A stretch of 64,000 bases of DNA from Novosphingobium sp. SG707 (GTDB lineage Bacteria; Pseudomonadota; Alphaproteobacteria; Sphingomonadales; Sphingomonadaceae), in NCBI RefSeq assembly GCF_012275515.1, contig NZ_JAAZQL010000014.1, positions 1 through 64,000 on the forward strand, in the 5' to 3' direction. Shown here piece after piece: positions 16,241 to 24,519 of this stretch. How positions within the stretch are numbered: position 1 is the first letter of the stretch; every line of letters begins with the position of its first letter. The translations under genes and the position numbers were made by a program. Under the pieces are notes generated by a model. The model worked only from the letters and a program-made list of their open reading frames with translations. It did no database searches and was not told the origin of the DNA.

Positions 16241-16504
16241 ATGGCCAAATTTTTGCGTCTGGATGATGTGGTCCAGCCCGCCGCTATCCTGTTCGGCGCG
16301 CGTCTCAAAAAGCGTCGAGAAGAGCTGGGTTTGACCCAAGCACAACTCTTTGAGCAAACCGGGATCACGACCGCCTATATCTCTCAGATCGAACGGGCGC
16401 AGGCGAATCCGACCCTCGATATGATGGTCAAGCTGGCCCAGGCCGTAGGCCTTGAGGCATGGGATATGATCCGCCCCGAAAACGAGAATCTGGACGGAAA
16501 ATAA
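16241..16504 (+). CDS. XRE-family HTH regulator
   Basis: 87 residues, one Cro/CI-type HTH: FGARLKKRREELGLTQAQLFEQTGITTAYISQIERAQANPTLDMMVKLAQAVG (~18-70), with little else. It likely represses itself or neighbours (divergent repA side or the T4SS operon). A single-domain regulator without a toxin partner is typical of plasmid transfer control, but the target is not evident. Confidence 0.82.
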   Translation: MAKFLRLDDVVQPAAILFGARLKKRREELGLTQAQLFEQTGITTAYISQIERAQANPTLDMMVKLAQAVGLEAWDMIRPENENLDGK

Positions 16505-16584
16505 CAAGATAAGCCGAATAATTTTCGGGACGAACTCATTTGCGACCACATCGCAACAAGCATTATTCTCCGTCCAACAAAAAC

Positions 16585-16896
16585 ATGGTCGCAAACTTGG
16601 CTGGCGTAATGCCGCAGCGACGAGGTGTGAATGTGACGGATGGGACAGCTCTACGCCACAGATTTGGCAATCGGGTAACGAAGACCCTTGCTGATTTGGG
16701 CCTTACACCTTCGGATCTGGCGGCCAAGTGCTCCCTGCCGGTGGGCAGAATTGAGAATATCCTGAAAGGTCAGTTAACGCGCATCACCCTCAGGGATATG
16801 GCCCTGATCGCTAGCGTCCTCGGCACTCCCCTTGCCAACCTCATCATTCCCATCGAAGCAGCCATCGCGTTCGAAGCGTTCGAGATAGCCGAATAG
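16585..16896 (+). CDS. Small HTH protein
   Basis: About 103 residues from ATG 16585. The sequence GNRVTKTLADLGLTPSDLAAKCSLPVGRIENILKGQLTRITLRDMALIASVLGTPLANLI has the five-helix XRE pattern with an atypical turn. The end overlaps the convergent resolvase-like gene by 123 bp. It follows the XRE gene by 80 bp and could be co-transcribed. Role unknown. Confidence 0.6.
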   Translation: MVANLAGVMPQRRGVNVTDGTALRHRFGNRVTKTLADLGLTPSDLAAKCSLPVGRIENILKGQLTRITLRDMALIASVLGTPLANLIIPIEAAIAFEAFEIAE

Positions 16897-17430
16897 GGTC
16901 GATCGACCGATCCCCAATTCCTTCGCGACAATGGAAGCTGTTACCCCTGGCTCGGCCATACGGGCACGGATCGAGGGGATTTGCTCGGGGGTCAGAACCG
17001 GACGGCGACCTTTTTGACCGCGTTCGGTCGGATGCGTCTTAATCCCATGAATATGCCGATAATGCCCATCCAAAGCGTCAATCAGCAAATGGCTGTCTGA
17101 TTGCCCGGCCTCAATCACCAGTGGTGGGTTCAACAGCTCGATACAGACTCCCGCCTGCAACAGCTTGGAAAACGCGCGGACCAGCATATCTGTTGAGAGC
17201 CCAAGGCAGTTCAGCGCATGGATCTTAATACGATCACCTGCCTGAAGAGGCACCCCAGCCTGAGCAAGCAGATCGGCCAATTGGCTAAAGCTCCGGTTTT
17301 CCGCGACAACTACAAAATCGTCCGGGTCCACCAGTGCTTTCTGTTCTTCGATTGTCGCCGATCCGGGTGTCTCGGCGAGAAAAGCAACAATAGTCAATCG
17401 TGGAGCCTCATAGCAGCGCGAACCTAGCAA
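16774..17430 (-). CDS. Resolvase-like protein without the catalytic N-terminus
   Basis: 218 residues. The C-terminal part GRRPVLTPEQIPSIRARMAEPGVTASIVAKELGIGRSTLFGYLERF is a typical recombinase HTH (Hin/resolvase type). The N-terminal part keeps the resolvase fold pattern (LTIVAFLAETPGSATIEEQKALV, KIHALNCLGLSTDMLVRAFSKLLQAGVCIELL) but has no YxRxS motif: the serine region reads VAFLAETPG. It also starts at TTG. Probably an inactive or repurposed resolvase acting as a DNA-binding protein, or a truncated gene. Confidence 0.62.
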   Translation of the reverse strand: MLGSRCYEAPRLTIVAFLAETPGSATIEEQKALVDPDDFVVVAENRSFSQLADLLAQAGVPLQAGDRIKIHALNCLGLSTDMLVRAFSKLLQAGVCIELLNPPLVIEAGQSDSHLLIDALDGHYRHIHGIKTHPTERGQKGRRPVLTPEQIPSIRARMAEPGVTASIVAKELGIGRSTLFGYLERFERDGCFDGNDEVGKGSAEDASDQGHIPEGDAR

Positions 17431-17615
17431 CAGTCAGCCTCGCGGATTTGCCAACCTTCTAAGCGAGACACGGCTGTTCATCAACATGGGGAGCGGCCCT
17501 TCAAACTTGGCTCAATTTCCGTTGATCCCTTCCTCGCCACGGATCGCCGAAGCCTCTTGCAATATGGGTCCATATCGTTCATTTGTTTATCTGGACTCAA
17601 TGACGAGGCAATACG

Positions 17616-18425
17616 ATGCTTCCTGCGGGGCTCATGGCCAAGGCAATTCACCTCTGCGCAGCAGGGCTGAGTACAGCCATGCTAGCACCGCAAAGCAGCG
17701 AAAACTTGTACGCCGTCGTCATTCACTCGGGTGCTCAACTCCTTCATCAACCTGATAATTCCGCTGATGCGCAAGCAACGGTGCGCGATCTTCTGACGCG
17801 CGGAGCGGATTTCGACGCCGGGCCGCTGGCCATCAATGGGCGCGACTTCGCCAGCTACGGCGTAACGCCGGCATCTGTTTTCGATCCATGCGCCTTAAGC
17901 CGTGTCGATGATGCGCCAGCGCCCATCGCCGGGGGCAACATCCCCACCGTCTCGACAATCGCCGCGCTGCTACGCCAGGCCTTCGGCGCCCGGATCACCG
18001 ACACTCTGCGCCCAGTCAACGCCAGCTATGGCGCGCTCCATAGCTGGCATAAGGTCGGCCAAGCGGTCGATTTTGTGCCAGCAGGCGGCGTGCTCTCGAT
18101 CACGCGCGCACAGATCCGCGAGTTGATGTCCGCGCACGGCATTCGCCTGCTGGAATTGCTCGGACCCGGCGATCCCGGCCATTCCAACCATTGGCACGTC
18201 GCCTTTGCCCGCCCCGGTCAAGTCATCGATCATATCCGCCAGCAGGAGGGCGATGAAGACTGGATCGTCGCGCCGATGCCAGATGACACGGCACCGACCA
18301 CACTCGCGAGCGCTGATAGGCCAACCGCGCCCGCATCCGCACCTCTTCTCACCGCCAAGGCCCCGCCTCGCTGGGATGTGTTCGCCTTGGCACAATGGCG
18401 CGCTGGCCACGGAGACGGATCATGA
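17616..18425 (+). CDS. M15-type D,D-peptidase with half lytic-transglycosylase N-terminus
   Basis: 269 residues. The C-terminal half is a peptidase M15A domain with zinc ligands: GALHSWHKVGQAVDFVP (H and D of SxHxxGxAxDF) and HSNHWHVAFA (HxH). The N-terminal ~90 residues resemble the end of a VirB1-type transglycosylase (INGRDFASYGVTPASVFDPC, compare INSANFARLGASIEQVFDPC in the VirB1 at 18796) but lack the catalytic Glu. It begins the T4SS operon, so it likely remodels peptidoglycan for the transfer channel. It overlaps the next gene by ATGA. The start at 17616 follows GAGG; 17634 is an alternative. Confidence 0.75.
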   Translation: MLPAGLMAKAIHLCAAGLSTAMLAPQSSENLYAVVIHSGAQLLHQPDNSADAQATVRDLLTRGADFDAGPLAINGRDFASYGVTPASVFDPCALSRVDDAPAPIAGGNIPTVSTIAALLRQAFGARITDTLRPVNASYGALHSWHKVGQAVDFVPAGGVLSITRAQIRELMSAHGIRLLELLGPGDPGHSNHWHVAFARPGQVIDHIRQQEGDEDWIVAPMPDDTAPTTLASADRPTAPASAPLLTAKAPPRWDVFALAQWRAGHGDGS

Positions 18426-18799
18426 TCGCGAAATGTTTGAACCGTTGGGCGGGCAGGGTTGGAACGGTCGCCCTATGCGGTGCCGGATTGGCGAGCTTCG
18501 CAGCACCTCAACCGGCCCATGCTTCCGATTGGGGCTGTCAGGTCATTCTCTGTCTGGCGACGCCTGGTTCGCCGACCACTTATGCGCAATGCGTCGCACC
18601 CATCACCACGCTCTGGAGGACGCTTGCCTTTGGCGGCTCCTTCCCGACTTGCACGGAAGGCGGCATCGGCACATCGACGCGCAAGATCCGCAACGGCTAT
18701 CAGTTGCAGGTCGCCACCCCTGACGGTTCGGTGAGCAACTACACGGTCAACACCAAGACCCAGACCATCACCAACACCAACCCCACGGTAACGCCATGA
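18422..18799 (+). CDS. TrbM/KikA-like secreted protein
   Basis: About 125 residues with a signal peptide (GTVALCGAGLASFAAPQPAHAS), then DWGCQVILCLATPGSPTTYAQCVAPITTLWRTLAFGGSFPTC. This spacing of cysteines is that of TrbM/KikA (MpfK) proteins, periplasmic T4SS accessories of IncP/IncN-like systems. The ATG overlaps the peptidase stop (ATGA) and the end overlaps virB1 by 4 bp, so it is part of the operon. Confidence 0.7.
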   Translation: MIAKCLNRWAGRVGTVALCGAGLASFAAPQPAHASDWGCQVILCLATPGSPTTYAQCVAPITTLWRTLAFGGSFPTCTEGGIGTSTRKIRNGYQLQVATPDGSVSNYTVNTKTQTITNTNPTVTP

Positions 18800-19386
18800 T
18801 CTATGCGTTGCCCGCCGTCGCGGAACTGGCGCAGCGCTGCGCACCCGAAATCGCCACGGAGGCGGTCGTGCCGCTGGTCATCGCCGAAAGCGGCGGCGAT
18901 ACCCTGCGGATCAACGTCAACAAGGGGCCGCGTGTCCATGCGGCGACGGTCGCGGAAGGTGCGGCGCTGGTGCGCCGCTATATGGCCGCCGGGTATACGG
19001 TCGATGTCGGGCTCGCTCAGATCAACTCAGCCAATTTCGCGCGCCTGGGCGCCAGCATCGAGCAGGTCTTCGATCCCTGCACCAACCTTCAGCTTGCCTC
19101 CCGCGTACTGCAAAGCGGCTATGCTTTGGCAAGCCGCAGCTATGACGGCCTCGATGCCATTTCGGCGACCTATTCCCTCTACAACACCGGGTCGCTGACA
19201 CGGGGTCTGCGCAATGGCTATGTTCGCCGCGTTTGGGCCAACGCCGCAGCCGTCGGAGCTGTCACCGACGCCCCTCCCCTCCCCGTACCAGCGAACGCTG
19301 CCAAGAATCCCCCCAACGCGCCATCGAACGATGGCGCGGCATGGGTCGTGGGAGAGGTCACTCCAGGCGTGGAGGTCTTCAAATGA
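18796..19386 (+). CDS. virB1: VirB1 lytic transglycosylase
   Basis: 196 residues with the SLT fold: VVPLVIAESGGDTLRINVNKG (catalytic Glu31), GYTVDVGLAQINSANFARLG, DPCTNLQLASRVLQSGYA, YNTGSLTRGLRNGYVRRV. It cuts peptidoglycan so the T4SS can span the wall. No signal peptide is seen at the chosen start. A Pro-rich tail (PPLPVPANAAKNPPNAP) ends it. It overlaps both neighbours by ATGA junctions. Confidence 0.9.
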   Translation: MIYALPAVAELAQRCAPEIATEAVVPLVIAESGGDTLRINVNKGPRVHAATVAEGAALVRRYMAAGYTVDVGLAQINSANFARLGASIEQVFDPCTNLQLASRVLQSGYALASRSYDGLDAISATYSLYNTGSLTRGLRNGYVRRVWANAAAVGAVTDAPPLPVPANAAKNPPNAPSNDGAAWVVGEVTPGVEVFK

Positions 19387-20474
19387 ACGAGACCAACAGC
19401 ATCAAACCAACCGGCGAGGAAAGCGCGCAAGCCCAGGAAAGGCGCGGCGCCTTCGACATTCCGGAGGGTCTGGCCAATCGGTATCAGGTGCGGGTCATTG
19501 AGGGGCCGACTGAGGGCGAGCGCCGGATCGGCATGTTTATCAATGGCGACAATGCCTCCCCTGCCCTCGAAATCGCGAATGAGCGGATCATGGCTCGCCG
19601 CGAGGACCGCGAAACGATTGCCAGCCTCGTCCAGATCGCCCGGCATAATGGCTGGGAGAAAATTGATGTCGAGGGATCGCCGGAGTTTCGCAAGGGCGTT
19701 TGGGAAGCAGCTTCGCGCGACGGCCTGACGGTAAGCGGCTATGAACCCAGCTTTGTCGAACGCGAGCGCATGGAAATCCTGCGCCGGGAGGAAGCAGAAC
19801 GGCGCGAACGAGATGACGCGCGACAGCGCGCCGACGAGACCGCCGCCCGTGTAGCCGATGCCGTTGCGGACGCCGCCAGCACAGCAAAGCGCGACGCTGC
19901 AACAACAGAACCGAATACCATCCGTCGCGACGGTCACGACTTCGCTAGTCCCGAGGTCGAAACGGTTCCGCCCGTCGATGACCGCGCAACGCTTGAACGC
20001 GCCTTCGAGCGCAGCATCAGGGAACTGGAACAGGCCGGCGATCCGCGCGCCGTCATGATGCGGGAAACCGCCTCCGCGCTGGTCGAGGAAATTTACGGGG
20101 AGCGGGACAATCCGACTGCCGCCGGGTCTCTTCCGCCACAATCTCGGCCCCATGCCAGCGAGGGAAACCGCCCAGCATCGCAGGAAGACGTGGCGCGCCG
20201 CGACCACGAGGCCCTCGCCGATCTCTTCCTCAATGGCTCGGCCGAGACCATTGCCGCAGACCCGCGCCTCGCGCGGGCGCGCGAGGCGCAAGAGGTGATG
20301 GAGCTTCATATCGCCGAGGTGTTCCCCGGCGATCCCACCGGCCAGGCGGCTGCCAATCTCGAAAGCCGCCAAATGATCTCGGACGTGCTGCGGCGCGGCC
20401 TTGATGTCTCGGTTCGTGAGCCGACGCCTGTTCGACAGATCGAGCCAGTCCAGCCCCCTGAATTGGAAAGGTGA
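19383..20474 (+). CDS. LPD7-domain protein within the virB operon
   Basis: About 363 residues. Residues ~35-120 contain a large-polyvalent-protein-associated LPD7-like segment (NGWEKIDVEGSPEFRKGVWEAASRDGLTVSGYEPS), usually found at the C-terminus of relaxases and TraI-like proteins. A charged coiled-coil region (ERERMEILRREEAERRERDDARQRADE) and a helical C-terminal domain follow. The stand-alone form between virB1 and virB2 suggests a role in DNA processing or coupling. Start overlaps the virB1 stop. Confidence 0.7.
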   Translation: MNETNSIKPTGEESAQAQERRGAFDIPEGLANRYQVRVIEGPTEGERRIGMFINGDNASPALEIANERIMARREDRETIASLVQIARHNGWEKIDVEGSPEFRKGVWEAASRDGLTVSGYEPSFVERERMEILRREEAERRERDDARQRADETAARVADAVADAASTAKRDAATTEPNTIRRDGHDFASPEVETVPPVDDRATLERAFERSIRELEQAGDPRAVMMRETASALVEEIYGERDNPTAAGSLPPQSRPHASEGNRPASQEDVARRDHEALADLFLNGSAETIAADPRLARAREAQEVMELHIAEVFPGDPTGQAAANLESRQMISDVLRRGLDVSVREPTPVRQIEPVQPPELER

Positions 20475-20480
20475 ACCGCA

Positions 20481-20819
20481 ATGAAAATGCCTTCGATTGC
20501 CTCACGTCACACAGCGCGAATGGTCCTCACTGATCGGCGCGCGCGCCAGATCATCGGCCTTGCCGGCGCCCTCGCCCTCATCTCGCTCGCCCAACCAGCG
20601 CTGGCCGATGGCACTTCCATCGAGACGGGCCTTTCAACCATCAAGTCCTGGATGACGACGATCGCCTCCGTGGTCGGCATCATCGCCATCATGGCGGTCG
20701 GCTATGCCAAACTCACCGGCCGCATGGATTGGGGCCGAGCGGTCACCGTGCTAATCGGCATCGGCATCATCTTTTCAGCCTCCACGATCGTTGGCTGGAT
20801 GGGCGGCACGAGCAGCTAA
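20481..20819 (+). CDS. virB2: VirB2 major pilin
   Basis: 112 residues: signal segment (IIGLAGALALISLAQPALA), then two hydrophobic helices (MTTIASVVGIIAIMAVGYA and VTVLIGIGIIFSASTIVGWM) around a basic loop (KLTGRMDWGRA). That is the VirB2/TrbC layout; mature pilin forms the conjugative pilus. It sits directly before virB3. Confidence 0.9.
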   Translation: MKMPSIASRHTARMVLTDRRARQIIGLAGALALISLAQPALADGTSIETGLSTIKSWMTTIASVVGIIAIMAVGYAKLTGRMDWGRAVTVLIGIGIIFSASTIVGWMGGTSS

Positions 20820-20820
20820 G

Positions 20821-21153
20821 ATGGAGAAGATCGCCGAGGATAAGGTGTTTCTCGCCCTCACCCGGCCATCGGTGTTCATGGGGTTGCCGCTTGAGGCGAT
20901 CATGCCGATCATCATGGCCTGCATGGCGTTCTGGGGGGTGATGCACAATCCCTTCTTCCCCCTCGCTATGTTCGGCGCGCTCTACTTCCCGGCCCGCATG
21001 GTGGTCCATTACGACTACAACGCCTTCCGCCTGTGGGGCCTATGGTTTCAGACCATCTTCCTGTCCAAAAACCGCAAGTTCTGGGGGGGCGGGAGTTATG
21101 CTCCCGTCCGTCTCGGCGCCGGCGTGAAGCGGAAGCACTTCGGCAATGACTAG
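20821..21153 (+). CDS. virB3: VirB3 inner-membrane protein
   Basis: 110 residues starting MEKIAEDKVFLALTRPSVFMGLPLEA, the usual VirB3 opening, then one or two membrane helices (MPIIMACMAFWGVM, FFPLAMFGALYFPARM) and a cytosolic basic tail. VirB3 partners VirB4 at the inner membrane. The 3' end overlaps virB4 by 8 bp. Confidence 0.9.
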   Translation: MEKIAEDKVFLALTRPSVFMGLPLEAIMPIIMACMAFWGVMHNPFFPLAMFGALYFPARMVVHYDYNAFRLWGLWFQTIFLSKNRKFWGGGSYAPVRLGAGVKRKHFGND

Positions 21154-23512
21154 GTTCCTCCTCAAGCATAAGCAGGTCGCCCAGCGCGAGGCCGATGACA
21201 TCAAGTTCATCCCCTACACCCGGCACGTTGATGACACGCTGGTCGCGCTGGAGGACGGCTCGCTCATGCGGATGTACCGCGTCGATGGTCGGCCTTTCGA
21301 GACCTGCGACGTTGCGGACCTCAACACCTGGCACAACAAGCTCAACATCGCGTGGCGCTCGATCGGCGATGACCGCGTGGCGTTGTGGACCCATCTCGTC
21401 CGCACCGCGACCGATCCGGTGCTTGATGGCCAGTTCCATTCGGATTTCGCCCGAAAGCTTCAGGATCGCTATGCCGAGCGGCTGAAGGACAAGGTTCTCT
21501 ACCATAACGAATTTTACGTGAGCATCATCGTGCGGCCCTCGAACATGGCCGGCGATCAGATCTCGCGCCTGTTCGGCAAGCGTCAGCCCGGGGCCGAAAT
21601 CGACGATCGCGCCATGGGTCTGATGGCCGATAAGTGCCGCGACTTCGAGAGCCTACTGGCCGACACGAACCCCGAATGCCTGTCTCTCTATGAGCGCAAC
21701 GGCGTCCTCTTCTCGCAGCCGATGGAGGTGCTGCATTTCATCCTGACCGGCGAGCGCATTCGCGTGCCGCTGGTGGGTGGGCGGCTCGGCCAGGCCATCT
21801 ACAGCTCGCGCATCGTCTTCGGGCGCGAGGCGGCCGAGATCCGTTTGCCGGACAAGAGCCATTTCCTCGGCATGTTCGGCGTGCGCGAATATGTCGCCAG
21901 CACGCGAAGCGGCCAGTTCAACAGTCTGCTGACGCTCGATTTCCCCTATGTGCTCACGCAAAGTTTCGCGCCCCTGGTCAAGTCCGTGGCCAGCGAGCGC
22001 TTGACCAAAAAGTACAAGCAGATGGTCTCCTCCGACGATGCCGGCGTCAGCCAGGCCGAGGAGCTGCTCGACGGCGTTGACGATCTGATGGCCAACCGCT
22101 TCGTTATGGGGGAGCATCACCTGTCGATCGCCGTGATCGACGTTGATCCGCGCCGGTTGCTCGATCGTCTGTCGATCGCCCGCGCGGCGGCCGCGGATAC
22201 CGGCATGGTGATGGCGCGCGAGGATGTCGCGCTGGAAGCCGCCTTCTGGGCGCAGCTTCCCGGCAATTTCAAGCTGCGCGCCCGGCCCGCCGTCATCAAC
22301 AGCCGCAACTTCGCGGCGTTCAATCCCTTCTACACCTTCCCGGCGGGGCGCAAGTCCGGCAACCATTGGGGAGAGGCGGTAACGCTGCTCAAGACGCGCG
22401 CTGGCTCATCCTTCTGGTTCAATTTCCACCGGGCCGACATCGGCCATACCCTCATCATAGGCCCAACCGGCGCCGGCAAGACGGTGCTGCAAAACTTCCT
22501 GCAAGCCCAGCTCGAAAAGACCGGGGCCAAACAGGTCTTTTTCGACAAGGACCGTGGCGCGGAAATCTTCGTGCGCGCCTGCGGCGGCACCTATCTGAGC
22601 CTGCGCAACGGCGAACAGACCGGCTTTGCCCCGCTAAAGGGGCTGGAACCGAGCCATGACAACATGGCCTTCCTGCGCCGTTTCGTCCGTGTGCTGGTGC
22701 GCCGCGAGGGTCGCCCTCTGTCGGTCGCCGAAGAGCGGTTGATCGATGAAGGCCTCGATGCGGTGATGCGCCTGCCAGCAGCGTCTCGCTCGATCGGCGC
22801 GCTGCGCGAGATGCTGGGCTATGCCGATGCCGAAGGGATTGGCGCCCGGCTCGAACGCTGGTGCCTGGGTGGACCATTGGGCTGGGCCTTCGATGGTCAG
22901 GTGGATGAGGTGTCGATGGCCGCGCGCTTTGTCGGCTTCGACATGACAGATTTTCTCGAAAACCCCGAAATTCGCACGCCCATGATGCTCTACCTGTTCC
23001 ACCGGGTCGATGATCTCCTCGATGGCCAGCGTGTCGTCGTGGACATCGACGAGTTCTGGAAAGCGTTGCAGGATGAAGCCTTCAGTGCCTTTGCGCAGGA
23101 CGGCCTCAAGACCTTCCGCAAGCGCAACGCCTTTATGGTCTTCGGCACCCAATCCCCGGCGGACGCGCTGCGCTCACCGATTGCCCATTCGATCATCGAG
23201 CAGACAGCGACCAAGATCCTCCTGCCCAACTCGGATGCCAAGCGCGCCGATTATTGCGAGGGGCTGGGCCTCACAGAAGCGGAATATCGCCTGATCCGGG
23301 AGGATCTGACACCAGAAAGCCGCTGCTTCCTTATCAAGCAGGGCAACACCTCAATCGTCGCCAAGCTCGACCTTGGCGGCATGAAGGATGAGCTTTCTGT
23401 GTTGTCAGGCCGTGCTGAAACTCTGGCCGTCATGGAGGCCGCCATCGCCCGCGCTGGGACAGATCCCGCCGCCTGGCTCCCACTGTTCTATGCCAATGAG
23501 AGGAGAAGCTGA
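21146..23512 (+). CDS. virB4: VirB4 T4SS ATPase
   Basis: 788 residues, full length for VirB4/TrbE. Walker A GPTGAGKTV at ~439-447, Walker B VVVDIDEFWKA at ~628-638, and the conserved AFMVFGTQSPADAL and ATKILLPNSDA blocks downstream. The N-terminal CagE/TrbE domain holds EFYVSIIVRP and LGMFGVREYVAST. It drives pilus assembly and substrate transfer as a hexamer at the inner membrane. Overlaps virB3 and nearly abuts virB5. Confidence 0.95.
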   Translation: MTRFLLKHKQVAQREADDIKFIPYTRHVDDTLVALEDGSLMRMYRVDGRPFETCDVADLNTWHNKLNIAWRSIGDDRVALWTHLVRTATDPVLDGQFHSDFARKLQDRYAERLKDKVLYHNEFYVSIIVRPSNMAGDQISRLFGKRQPGAEIDDRAMGLMADKCRDFESLLADTNPECLSLYERNGVLFSQPMEVLHFILTGERIRVPLVGGRLGQAIYSSRIVFGREAAEIRLPDKSHFLGMFGVREYVASTRSGQFNSLLTLDFPYVLTQSFAPLVKSVASERLTKKYKQMVSSDDAGVSQAEELLDGVDDLMANRFVMGEHHLSIAVIDVDPRRLLDRLSIARAAAADTGMVMAREDVALEAAFWAQLPGNFKLRARPAVINSRNFAAFNPFYTFPAGRKSGNHWGEAVTLLKTRAGSSFWFNFHRADIGHTLIIGPTGAGKTVLQNFLQAQLEKTGAKQVFFDKDRGAEIFVRACGGTYLSLRNGEQTGFAPLKGLEPSHDNMAFLRRFVRVLVRREGRPLSVAEERLIDEGLDAVMRLPAASRSIGALREMLGYADAEGIGARLERWCLGGPLGWAFDGQVDEVSMAARFVGFDMTDFLENPEIRTPMMLYLFHRVDDLLDGQRVVVDIDEFWKALQDEAFSAFAQDGLKTFRKRNAFMVFGTQSPADALRSPIAHSIIEQTATKILLPNSDAKRADYCEGLGLTEAEYRLIREDLTPESRCFLIKQGNTSIVAKLDLGGMKDELSVLSGRAETLAVMEAAIARAGTDPAAWLPLFYANERRS

Positions 23513-23513
23513 G

Positions 23514-24239
23514 ATGAAGGTAGCACCCGTCATGTCGCTGGTGATCGCGCCGATCGCCTTCGCCTTGCCCTCGCCGCCAGCCAGCGCGCAGGGCATACCC
23601 GTCTATGACAGCTCGAACTACCTCCAGGCCCTCTCGACCGTTTCCAACACGCTCAGGATGGTCCAGCAAGGCGAGACGGCCATCGCGACGGCAAACACCC
23701 AGCTTCAATCCTTGCAGAAGCTCACCAACGTCAATTCTGTCGCCACCAGCCTGATTGACCCCTCGGTGCGCAATATCCTGCCCACCACCACGATGGACGC
23801 CAACACCTTGCTGGCGGGCGACCTGACCAAGCTGGGCGCCCTCGGCACGCAGGCGTCCCAGATCCAGTCACGCTACACGATTTCGGCCTCTGCCTCGACC
23901 AGCACCGACGCGGCCTATAATCAGGCCCTGAAGGATGCCACCGGCTCGGCCGCCACGACTGCGGCGTTGGGCGCCAACACGCTCGCGATCAGCCAGACCC
24001 GTATGCAGGGGCTCGACCAGCTCCGCACCCAGCTCGACAGCGCCAAAGATCCCAAGGATGTCATGGATCTTCAGGCCCGCATCGGGGTCGAACAAGCCCA
24101 GCTCCAAAACGATCAGCTCAAATTGCAGGCCATCCAGATGGCCCAGGCTGGGCAGAACCAGCTCGCAATCTCAACCGCTGAAACCAGCGCCGCCCGCAAT
24201 GCCAGCGACTTCTACGACACCAACACCCTGAGGAAATAA
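23514..24239 (+). CDS. virB5: VirB5 minor pilus protein
   Basis: 241 residues with a signal peptide (MSLVIAPIAFALPSPPASAQG) and a long helical body: IPVYDSSNYLQALSTVSNTLRMVQQGETAIATANTQLQSLQKLT, later QTRMQGLDQLRTQLDSAKDPKDVMDLQARIGVEQAQLQNDQLKLQAIQ. These are VirB5/TrbJ hallmarks; the protein sits at the pilus tip. The start overlaps the VirB4 stop region by 1 base. Confidence 0.88.
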   Translation: MKVAPVMSLVIAPIAFALPSPPASAQGIPVYDSSNYLQALSTVSNTLRMVQQGETAIATANTQLQSLQKLTNVNSVATSLIDPSVRNILPTTTMDANTLLAGDLTKLGALGTQASQIQSRYTISASASTSTDAAYNQALKDATGSAATTAALGANTLAISQTRMQGLDQLRTQLDSAKDPKDVMDLQARIGVEQAQLQNDQLKLQAIQMAQAGQNQLAISTAETSAARNASDFYDTNTLRK

Positions 24240-24242
24240 GCC

Positions 24243-24482
24243 ATGCGCAAGTTCTCCGCCCTGTGCCTCGTCCTGGCAATTTGCGGCTGCCAGCAAAAGC
24301 AGTCGGTAGCGGTGCCGACGACCGATCAGCTCATGGCCGACAGCCAGCTCCTCAAGGCCTGGCAGGGCAAATGTGACACCGGCGAATACAGCCAGCTCCC
24401 CGCCGCCGAGAAGGACAATATGTGCTTCACGACGCGCGAGGCGACACGCTCGCTCGCGGTCAAGAAGATGAACGGCCTCTAA
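24243..24482 (+). CDS. EexN-like entry-exclusion lipoprotein
   Basis: 79 residues with lipobox LAICGC (Cys15). The mature part has the EexN pattern: TTDQLMADSQLLKAWQGKCDTGEYSQLPAAEKDNMCFTTREAT. EexN proteins reduce entry of related plasmids into a cell that already carries one. Position between virB5 and virB6 is typical. Confidence 0.78.
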   Translation: MRKFSALCLVLAICGCQQKQSVAVPTTDQLMADSQLLKAWQGKCDTGEYSQLPAAEKDNMCFTTREATRSLAVKKMNGL

Positions 24483-24519
24483 GCCGCATCCCCTCCCCCT
24501 CATCCGCGAGGATTCCACC

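Noticed and set aside
16241..16896. Toxin-antitoxin pair made of the two small HTH genes
   Set aside because: Both look like DNA-binding proteins; no RNase or kinase toxin motif is present.
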